Assembly (NCBI GenBank): GCA_023248495.1
Contig: JAHFEK010000013.1
Coordinates: 1-54,074, forward strand
Direction: 5' to 3'
Source of the DNA: Nitrospinales bacterium
GTDB lineage: Bacteria > Nitrospinota_A > UBA7883 > JACRGQ01
Length of the DNA stretch: 54,074 nt
Below, in pieces: positions 47,459 through 54,074 of the stretch (position 1 is its first letter; each line of letters begins with the position of its first letter). Position numbers and translations under genes: made by a program. A model generated the notes under the pieces. The model was not told the origin of the DNA, did no database searches, and saw only the letters and a list, made by a program, of their open reading frames with translations.

Positions 47459-48611
47459 ACCCACCCCTAGATTGCGGGGCTTTGCCGTCGCTTCGGCTGT
47501 TAAACACAACTGCGCTCAGTTTCTCGGCTTTGTCATCGGACGGGCCTTCATCAGATTTCTGTTTTTGATACGAAAGCCCTTTTTCTGTCATTCCAAAAAC
47601 CACGGGCACTGGGGCCTCTACAGGATGCTCCATCGTGCAAATAAAATCGGTAGGCGCAACATTTTCAATGTAGCGATTAAATGCTTTCGCATGCGGTGGA
47701 TTATCGCCTTCACTATTCCTTGCAGGAATTGGCCTGCTACTAGCGATAATATAATGATTAGTAGCAACTGCCGAGTCTCTTATGTCATCCAAAATGTCAT
47801 GCCGAGGGGTGTCTTCATTTACCTCGTCATCCTTATAGTACATGGCCGATTTTGAGCAGTGATGCGGTGCAAGAAAAACGTCCCACGCAACATCTTGTTC
47901 ATCGCTACGGTCATAGATTTTCCTAAGAATAGGATACGACAAATCTCCTAACAACATTATTTTCCCTTTTGATGGACCATTAATCAGAGTTATTTGCATA
48001 GCCAAACTCGTGTCGTTTCTGTCTCCATCAAGATCATCCTTAAATGGAGAGTGAAAGAATGCCTTAAAATGCGAGGAATAATCCGTGCCGTTAAGCATTG
48101 ATGTCGTTTTGCCGGGAACGGAAATATAAATATTCGGAAAGCCCCTATAGTCCTCTTTTAAATCCTCACTGTACCCAACAATCCTTATGCGATCTCCAGA
48201 AGCAACCTCACCTTTATTATCAATTACCTTTTTGATTCGCCTTTTGGTCTCTTCCTGGAAAGCCTTTGCGTCAGAACATAGGTCTTTCTTAAATTCATCA
48301 AAAACTCTTGGAGTAAACCAAATCTCGCCGATCTGGGCTTTTTTTAGAAGCTCCTCAAACCCCTTGCAATGATCTTCATCAGGATGTGTTAAGGCGAACA
48401 CGGCCAGATAAGGCTCCCCATCTTTCTTAGGCAGGAGTTTAAGTAGTTCATCCAAAACGGGGATTTCTGCCGATTCATCATTTTCAGCTTTTTCGTGATG
48501 GCATATATCCACTTGGAGAAATACATCCTCATTGACAATAACCGTGGTGCTATCACCATTTCCAACCGGCCAAAAAATAATCCCTCTCTCAATTTCTTCT
48601 AAATTTTTCAC
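47451..48611 (-). CDS. ComEC/Rec2-like metallo-beta-lactamase-fold protein
   Basis: FWPVGNGDSTTVIV, FALTHPDEDHCKGF, MLLGDLSYPIL, LAPHHCSKSAM. Confidence 0.88.
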   Translation of the reverse strand: MKNLEEIERGIIFWPVGNGDSTTVIVNEDVFLQVDICHHEKAENDESAEIPVLDELLKLLPKKDGEPYLAVFALTHPDEDHCKGFEELLKKAQIGEIWFTPRVFDEFKKDLCSDAKAFQEETKRRIKKVIDNKGEVASGDRIRIVGYSEDLKEDYRGFPNIYISVPGKTTSMLNGTDYSSHFKAFFHSPFKDDLDGDRNDTSLAMQITLINGPSKGKIMLLGDLSYPILRKIYDRSDEQDVAWDVFLAPHHCSKSAMYYKDDEVNEDTPRHDILDDIRDSAVATNHYIIASSRPIPARNSEGDNPPHAKAFNRYIENVAPTDFICTMEHPVEAPVPVVFGMTEKGLSYQKQKSDEGPSDDKAEKLSAVVFNSRSDGKAPQSRGGYG

Positions 48612-48823
48612 AGCACACCTCTAATTACTTGTTATTACGACCCTACATTGTTTTTATCCGCATTTGAACTTAATAAGACCGCAATATCGAAATAGCAAGC
48701 TGGTAAATCAAATAAAGTAACTAATATTGGAATATACCCATTTAGGGCTATTAATACCAAGAAATACCAATGGCTGGAAATGCCATGTATCGCATTGTAT
48801 TTATTGCACATTTTTTCATTCAT

Positions 48824-49266
48824 TCAACCTCTTAACCTCTCATCCGTTTTTCCATCCTTCTTCTGGCGACTGATATCGCGCTCCTGTTCCTTGCCAATCA
48901 CCGCGGCCCGCGCCAATTCCTTTTTGCTGGACATCTCGCGTCCCTCTTGTTTTTGCCGGTGATTTTGGTGATTCGCCCGCAGGCGTTCCTTCACCTTATT
49001 CTGGCACTTTTTCCGGTGGTCACAGGAATGCACCAGTTCGGGAAAACGCTCCTTGGTGAATTCTGTCATCCACCGCTTGAGGGCTTCAAACTCCTTACGG
49101 GTGATCCGCAGCTTGCGAAGAGCACAACGCAGAAAACCTGCTCATCATCCGGAATCCAAGCCTTGTCCCGCCGTACTTGACGAACTACCTTGAGCACCGG
49201 ACTCACAGCGTTTATGTAGGGCCGTGAGGACACCCAACCCCGTCGCTCGGCTGATTCCCCCAGCAT
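48824..49266 (-). pseudogene. Frameshifted small gene in the right arm of the island
   Basis: ORF 49066-49266 (…PDDEQVFCVV) continues in another frame as LRKLRITRKEFEALKRWMTEFTKERFPEL… (48824-49069). Confidence 0.45.
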
Positions 49267-49562
49267 AAACGCCTCGCCCTACCCGCCTCCGGCGGCGGCC
49301 TTGTGCCGGAGCCATTAAGCACCCACCGTGTTCGGCGCGATGGAGCGAAGCGGAGTCTAGGTACCGAACGCCGCGCAGGTTCCGCGCTGACGCCGTAGTA
49401 ACTGGTTTTGTGTTACCAGATAATCACGAGCTCGGTTCTTTGGACACCGATAATGCCTTGACGACACCGGTTTTGGAAATAAATCGGGTACGGCACGGTA
49501 ACGGTCTGGTAACGGTTTTTTGAGGCTTTTTTATGGATATATATTTGATTTATATATATTTT

Positions 49563-49592
49563 ATTGGTGCGCCCGACTGGATTTGAACCAGT
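49563..49592. repeat. attR within tRNA-Arg 3' end
   Basis: Identical to 25057-25086. Confidence 0.95.
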
Positions 49593-49642
49593 GGCCTTTC
49601 ACTTCGGAGGCGAACGCTCTATCCGGGCTGAGCTACGGGCGC
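49565..49642 (-). tRNA. tRNA-Arg(CCG)
   Basis: GCGCCCGTAGCTCAGCCCGGATAGAGC...GCCTCCGAAGT...GGTTCAAATCC...CGGGCGCACCA; anticodon loop CTCCGAA. Confidence 0.95.
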
Positions 49643-49704
49643 ACAACAAGGAAAGCATTATAGACGTTTGTGCGCCACCCGGTCGATAAAAATTATCACG
49701 CGGG

Positions 49705-49800
49705 GCACCACGGGATTCATCCTGTGGTTGTTTCCGCGGGAAACAAGAACTCTTGGCCCTGGCGGGCCAACAACAGGTTAAAACCTGTACCCGGGCGGGG
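49705..49800. repeat. Multi-hairpin intergenic element, copy 4
   Basis: CCACGGGAT-TC-ATCCTGTGG (49708-49727), TTGTTTCC-GCG-GGAAACAA (49728-49746), TTGGCCC-TGGC-GGGCCAA (49753-49770), ACAGGTT-AA-AACCTGT (49773-49788). Confidence 0.8.
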
Positions 49801-49821
49801 GTAAGAAAAAATTCCGCGCGT

Positions 49822-51138
49822 TTACCAGCGGGACGGGAAAATTATTGACACGCGCAAGCCGCCGAGCGGGGCGGCGGAGAACTCCATCCGGCCGTTGTAA
49901 CTTTCCACGATGTCGCGCGCGATGGCGAGTCCCAGCCCGTGCCCCGGCACCGATTCGTCCAGCCGCACGCCGCGCCCCGATATTTGCTCCATCATGCCGG
50001 GCGGGCAGCCGGGACCATCGTCCTCGATGGTTATGGCAAGCCCGTTATCCAATGACATCGTTAGCGATACGCGCCCCGCGGCCCACTTGAAGGCGTTATC
50101 CAAAAGCGTCCCAAGCAGCTCCATCATGTCGGCACAATCGAATCCGGCCAGATGCGCATCGGGATATTGCGCCTCCGCCCGCACCGCCTTGCCGCGATGC
50201 ATTAGCTCCAACGTTTTAAGCAGCGGCGGAATATCCCGCGCCGTATCGAATCCCTTGCCGGGAAGGTAGCCGCCGGCAAGGCGCGCCTTTCTGAGTTCCT
50301 TATCCATCAGCCGCGCCATTTTATCCGCCGATTGGTTGAGGAGGAGGCACAGCTCTTCGTCCCCTTTCACCTTCTCGTGTTCGGCGGCCTGCATGATGGC
50401 GGCCAACGGCGTTTTCAGCGCGTGCGCCAGATCGCCCAGCGCGTTGCGCGACCGGGCGAGCCGCTTGCGCGTGATATCGGCCAGCCGGTTGAGCTGTGTG
50501 ATGAACGGGGCCAACTCCGATGGCACATCGGTTTCCATCATTTCGGTTTCGCCCCGCTCTAGGCGGACGGCGTCCATCCGCGCCCTTTCCAGCGGCCTGA
50601 GCGCCACCCGGACGATGAGCAACTGCGCCCCCAGCAACAGCGCGAGCGCGGCCACCGCCACCGCCGCGTACCGGTTGCGGAATGCCGCAATCTCCGCATC
50701 TATGGCGGTGACATCTTCGGCGACGGTGATGGTCACCCGCTGCCCGGCCCTGTTGAACGACGCGGTTTTGGCCAGCAGTGTTTGCCCTTTTGGCCCAGCC
50801 ACTCGCCGGACGCCATCGGACAGCGCGGGAAAATCCTCATCCCACAGCGAACGGGAACGGATAACGCCGCCGCCGAGGTGAATGGCGAAGTAATGCCCCG
50901 AATACACGCGGCGGTATATGGGGGTTTCGGCATCCGGATTCAGCGCAAAGACGCCGTCCGGCTGGCGGACAAGCGCCGCGAGGAGATTCTCCGTTTCATG
51001 ATCGAGATTTTGCGCAATGCTGTTTTCCACCACGCGGCGGGCGCTCTGGCTGGCGGCCCACAACTGCGCCGCAAAGATGACCGCCAGGCTCACCGCCAGC
51101 CCGATGGTGATGCGGCGCTGGAGCGATAGACGCTTCAT
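49822..51138 (-). CDS. Sensor histidine kinase (QseC/PhoQ-like)
   Basis: LGDLAHALKTPLAAI H-box; IEDDGPGCPPGM, VPGHGLGLAIARDIVESYNG. Confidence 0.9.
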   Translation of the reverse strand: MKRLSLQRRITIGLAVSLAVIFAAQLWAASQSARRVVENSIAQNLDHETENLLAALVRQPDGVFALNPDAETPIYRRVYSGHYFAIHLGGGVIRSRSLWDEDFPALSDGVRRVAGPKGQTLLAKTASFNRAGQRVTITVAEDVTAIDAEIAAFRNRYAAVAVAALALLLGAQLLIVRVALRPLERARMDAVRLERGETEMMETDVPSELAPFITQLNRLADITRKRLARSRNALGDLAHALKTPLAAIMQAAEHEKVKGDEELCLLLNQSADKMARLMDKELRKARLAGGYLPGKGFDTARDIPPLLKTLELMHRGKAVRAEAQYPDAHLAGFDCADMMELLGTLLDNAFKWAAGRVSLTMSLDNGLAITIEDDGPGCPPGMMEQISGRGVRLDESVPGHGLGLAIARDIVESYNGRMEFSAAPLGGLRVSIIFPSRW

Positions 51139-51141
51139 CTT

Positions 51142-51804
51142 TTATTCACCGAAAACGTATCCTTGGCCGCGCCGGGTCTTGATTAAATCCTTGTCGCCAA
51201 GCTTTTCGCGCAGACGACGGACATAGACTTCTATCACGTTGCTTTCCTGCGAAGCCTCGTCATCGTAGATGCGCTCCTCCAGCGTCGCCTTGGAAAGAAC
51301 CGTTCCCTCGTTGAGCATGAAGTAACGGAGCAGCCGGAATTCGACCCCGGTGAGCGGCACGCTTGCGCCGCCCTCGAAGACTATCGACTGCCGCTCTTCA
51401 TCCAGCGTGAAGCCATGCCCTTGCAGTTGCGCGCCGCGTCCCTGTGCCGCGCGGCGGGTCACCGCGGTGATGCGCGCCAGCAGTTCCTCGGGGTGAAACG
51501 GTTTGCCCAGATAGTCGTCGGCGCCCGCCTTGAATCCCTCCACCTTCTCGTTCCACGCATCGCGCGCGGTGAGAATGAGCACGGGGACGCGGTTTTTATT
51601 CCGCCGCCAGTTAGCCAGCACCTGAAGGCCGGAACGGCGGGGAAGGCCGAGATCGAGAATCACCGCATCGTACTGGAGCGAATCCCCCATCGCTTCTCCT
51701 TCTTCGCCGTTACCGGCGTGGTCGACCACAAAACCGTTTTTAGATAAAAAGGCCTTGAGGCTTTGGGCGAGTTGAGGATCGTCTTCCACCAACAGGAGGC
51801 GCAC
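51142..51804 (-). CDS. OmpR/QseB-type response regulator
   Basis: MRLLLVEDDPQLAQSL; GADDYLGKPF; winged helix ESNVIEVYVRRLREKLG. Confidence 0.93.
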   Translation of the reverse strand: MRLLLVEDDPQLAQSLKAFLSKNGFVVDHAGNGEEGEAMGDSLQYDAVILDLGLPRRSGLQVLANWRRNKNRVPVLILTARDAWNEKVEGFKAGADDYLGKPFHPEELLARITAVTRRAAQGRGAQLQGHGFTLDEERQSIVFEGGASVPLTGVEFRLLRYFMLNEGTVLSKATLEERIYDDEASQESNVIEVYVRRLREKLGDKDLIKTRRGQGYVFGE

Positions 51805-51805
51805 G

Positions 51806-52126
51806 TCAGTCCTTCTCCACTTCTATTTCCAGCAGATCGCCGGTGGCCGCGTTGAACTTCAGTTCCCACACGACGCCCGCCGCGTCCAGTATCTCGACAT
51901 CATACACATACAGCCCCCGCTTCTTGCGCAGGCCCGCCTCTAGCAAACGGCCCGATTTGAGTTTCTCGGCCTTTTGCACCACGGTCTTCATTGGGATAAT
52001 GATCCCCTTTTCCACCAGCGCTTTTGCCTCGGCGGCGCCATACCCCTCCGTCGCGGCGGCGGGAAACGGGACAAGCATCAGCGCCAGCGCCGCGATCGTC
52101 CCGCACAACACCCCCCGCATGTTCAT
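51806..52126 (-). CDS. PepSY-domain periplasmic protein
   Basis: Signal peptide; LYVYDVEILDAAGVVWELKFNAATGDLLEIEVE. Confidence 0.85.
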   Translation of the reverse strand: MNMRGVLCGTIAALALMLVPFPAAATEGYGAAEAKALVEKGIIIPMKTVVQKAEKLKSGRLLEAGLRKKRGLYVYDVEILDAAGVVWELKFNAATGDLLEIEVEKD

Positions 52127-52138
52127 GAAGGTTTCCGC

Positions 52139-52708
52139 TCAGTCCTCGAATTTTCCGAATCCGGGAATGACGACGCCGAGCTCGTCATACGAGCCTTTAT
52201 CGGCGCCCGTGTGGCACTTGCCGCAGGCGGCAAAGCTTTTCACCTGGTCGTTGCCTTTCACCATCCGCTCCGGCACCTCATGGTGTTTTCGCACAAAGTA
52301 CGCGGTTTTGCTGATCGCCAGCGGAGCATCCCCATCCTTGATCGAGTTGAGTATCTTCGCCGATGCCTTGTAACCGGAGGTTTCGGCGCTATTCGCCACA
52401 AGGTAGGCGGTGAGCGCCTTTTGGGTTTCGGCGTCCAGCTCGGCGTTATCGCCAAAATGTTTATCGAGCGTTTCCATCATTTTTTTCCAGCTCCGTGCCG
52501 GCAAAAGGCCCGGCTGGTATGCAAAATGGCATGATCCGCACTCCTTTGCGTATAGCGCATCGTTCACCGGCGCCACATCAAGCCGCCGATTGAGCCGGCT
52601 GCCCTCCCTGTGCTCGCCCCGGTCATCGTCGCCGATGGCCGCCCCGGCGATGGCAAGGCTGCCGATAATCATTATAACCGTCATTAGTCCCGCTTTCCGT
52701 TCATTCAT
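52139..52708 (-). CDS. Di-haem cytochrome c (DHC-like)
   Basis: CGSCH and CGKCH; LYAKECGSCHFAYQPGLLPARSWKKMM. Confidence 0.88.
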   Translation of the reverse strand: MNERKAGLMTVIMIIGSLAIAGAAIGDDDRGEHREGSRLNRRLDVAPVNDALYAKECGSCHFAYQPGLLPARSWKKMMETLDKHFGDNAELDAETQKALTAYLVANSAETSGYKASAKILNSIKDGDAPLAISKTAYFVRKHHEVPERMVKGNDQVKSFAACGKCHTGADKGSYDELGVVIPGFGKFED

Positions 52709-52729
52709 GGTATTTCTCCTTTGTATCCG

Positions 52730-53131
52730 TTATTTGCCGCCGATGAACGCGAGAAAATCCCCTTTTTCCTGGGAGGTGCACTCGCGGTCAAGGGTTTCCT
52801 TGCAGTTGCGCTTGAACCACTTTTCAATAAACTTCACGTCGGTCAGCCGCTGCGGGTTCGCCGAGGGGGCCATCGGCTCTATCACCTTGCCGGTCACTGC
52901 ATGTTTGCCCTGATTTTTCAGGTTGGCGGTGTGGCAGGTGGAGCAGCTTATCGGCCCCTCTTTGCCGGTATGGACGGCGCTCCACATTGTTTCGCCCCGC
53001 GCCGCGCTGAACTCAGCCGCGCCCGCCGCCTGATACTCCTTCATCAAATCCTGGGCCGTCCCCGCCTGCGCCAGCGGCGCAAGAAAAAGGCTGAGCGCCA
53101 ACGTCATAACCATCGCCTCTGTTTTTTTCAT
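52730..53131 (-). CDS. DUF1924 haem c protein
   Basis: Signal peptide; CSTCHTANLKNQGKHAVTGKVIEPMAPSANPQRLTDVKFIEKWFKRNC. Confidence 0.88.
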   Translation of the reverse strand: MKKTEAMVMTLALSLFLAPLAQAGTAQDLMKEYQAAGAAEFSAARGETMWSAVHTGKEGPISCSTCHTANLKNQGKHAVTGKVIEPMAPSANPQRLTDVKFIEKWFKRNCKETLDRECTSQEKGDFLAFIGGK

Positions 53132-53738
53132 TGTTGTTGCTCCTTTCAGCAATCGTTTTCTTTTTGTACCCGGTAATCATGGCGAGCACCAGGTTCTCCT
53201 TAAAATGCAGGCTTTCAAAAATGGCGGCCGCCACATGCAAGCCGGCCAGCACAATTGCACCCGTTGCGAAAAACTCATGAACCTCTTTCAGCGCATCGGC
53301 GTATCGCCAGCCGTAGGGGGCCAACATCGCGGCCAGCGGCCCGGCATGTTCCCCCGCGCCGTAGACGATCACGCCGGTGAAGGCGGCCATCACGACAAAG
53401 AAAATGATCGCCAGGATCATCATCCCCGCCACCGGGTTGTGCCCCAGCGTGCGGCGGTGGCGAAACCGGAGTGCATCCTTCAGATAGTCCGCCGTGCGTC
53501 GAATGGGGTGCACAAAATCTGCGAACCGCGCGTGAGGGGTGCCGATGAAGCCCCATACCACCCGTCCGGCGACGAGAAAGAGGATAACGTAGCCCGCCGC
53601 CGCGTGGACGGGCAGGAAGTCCTCTTCCGTCAGGAAAACCACCGCCAAAAGTGCGGCAACCGCCCAGTGGAAAAACCGCACAAAGACATCCCATACCTTC
53701 ACGTTGCCATTCATATTTTCGCTCTCCTTGTTCTTCAT
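53013..53738 (-). CDS. Cytochrome b561 family protein
   Basis: VWDVFVRFFHWAVAALLAVVFLTEE, VWGFIGTPHARFADFV, HEFFATGAIVLAGLHVAAAIFESLHFKENLVLAMITGYKKK. Confidence 0.88.
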   Translation of the reverse strand: MKNKESENMNGNVKVWDVFVRFFHWAVAALLAVVFLTEEDFLPVHAAAGYVILFLVAGRVVWGFIGTPHARFADFVHPIRRTADYLKDALRFRHRRTLGHNPVAGMMILAIIFFVVMAAFTGVIVYGAGEHAGPLAAMLAPYGWRYADALKEVHEFFATGAIVLAGLHVAAAIFESLHFKENLVLAMITGYKKKTIAERSNNNEKNRGDGYDVGAQPFSCAAGAGGDGPGFDEGVSGGGRG

Positions 53739-53825
53739 GGTTACAAGGTAACGCGCGAACCTGAACCGAACCTGAATGGATTAGAAAATAATTTTGAGGG
53801 GTGGCAGGTGCCGCGGCTTATTCTT

Positions 53826-53922
53826 GGTGGGTACACACTCTCAGTGTGTACATCATGCCAAAGGCATGACCTTTCTGTTGCCGCTACGCGGCAATATACA
53901 TGCTGGAGAGCATGTACCCACC
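53826..53922. repeat. Multi-hairpin intergenic element, copy 5 (most complete)
   Basis: Outer GGTGGGTAC/GTACCCACC enclosing GTACACACT-CTC-AGTGTGTAC, TCATGCC-AAA-GGCATGA, TTGCCGC-TAC-GCGGCAA, TACATGCT-GGAG-AGCATGTA. Confidence 0.88.
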
Positions 53923-53954
53923 GGGGGGAGAAGAAAAGAGCTTTGAAAATATAT

Positions 53955-54004
53955 CTGGATCCCCGCCGGAGTTTACCCCGTGCCACGACACGGGGCGGGG
54001 ATGA
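53955..54004. repeat. Nested palindromic repeat, copy B
   Basis: ATCCCCGC...CCCCGTG-CCACGA-CACGGGG...GCGGGGAT; related to 9307-9355. Confidence 0.75.
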
Positions 54005-54074
54005 TTATATGAAAGCGCGCCCCCTTATAGTGGATTGTGTTAGCAATTCACTTAACCGAAAGAAGAAGGAGGCG

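Larger units (their letters stand above)
25057..49592. mobile_element. Integrative genomic (defence) island in the 3' end of tRNA-Arg(CCG)
   Basis: 30-bp perfect direct repeat at both ends; adjacent tyrosine integrase; lower GC than flanks; IS and defence cargo. Confidence 0.92.

Noticed and set aside
44358-48611. Type II CBASS
   Set aside because: E2-E1-JAB functions are present but no CD-NTase gene is visible; an MBL protein sits in its place.
48635-48823. 62-aa hydrophobic ORF upstream of the MBL gene as a fourth operon member
   Set aside because: No clear ribosome-binding site or family, and low-GC region; insufficient support.
53826-53922. CRISPR array for the hairpin clusters
   Set aside because: No repeated direct unit with unique spacers; structure is a string of different palindromes.

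Overview
The window has two parts. High-GC chromosomal flanks carry core genes: ccm-type biogenesis, radical SAM, rodA/mrdA, phosphomannomutase, dusB, a cluster of two-component kinases, mobAB/moeA, tRNA-Phe, topA, and at the right end a QseBC-like two-component system with PepSY and di-haem cytochrome genes. Between them is a lower-GC integrative island of about 24.5 kb. It is bounded by a 30-bp direct repeat (25057-25086 and 49563-49592) that is the 3' end of an intact tRNA-Arg(CCG), and a tyrosine integrase lies next to the left repeat. The island carries an Xis-like HTH protein, two paralogous tyrosine recombinases (one with the nucleophilic Tyr replaced by His), an intact IS5-group insertion with TTAG target duplication, an XRE regulator, and a mostly co-directional block of putative anti-phage genes. 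That block holds an AlbA_2/Schlafen-like ATPase, a truncated DUF1016, a PD-(D/E)XK-like nuclease, a small membrane protein, an Abi_C protein, an Eco57I-like N6 methylase and a PLD-SNF2 helicase. It also holds a tightly coupled three-gene operon: ComEC-like metallo-beta-lactamase, E2-E1-JAB triple fusion, multi-TM protein. The main candidate for an under-described system is this ubiquitin-conjugation-like operon, which has no recognisable CD-NTase or free Ubl. Its MBL protein ends in a flexible RGGYG tail that could be the conjugation substrate. Other notable observations are a family of modular multi-hairpin intergenic elements (five clusters), a hicBA cassette flanked by 51-bp repeats of the host gene's 3' end, an ethylene-receptor-like histidine kinase, an 18-aa Lys-rich micropeptide gene with its own terminator, and a possible orphan sRNA. 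All family assignments are by eye from motifs; no database search was run.
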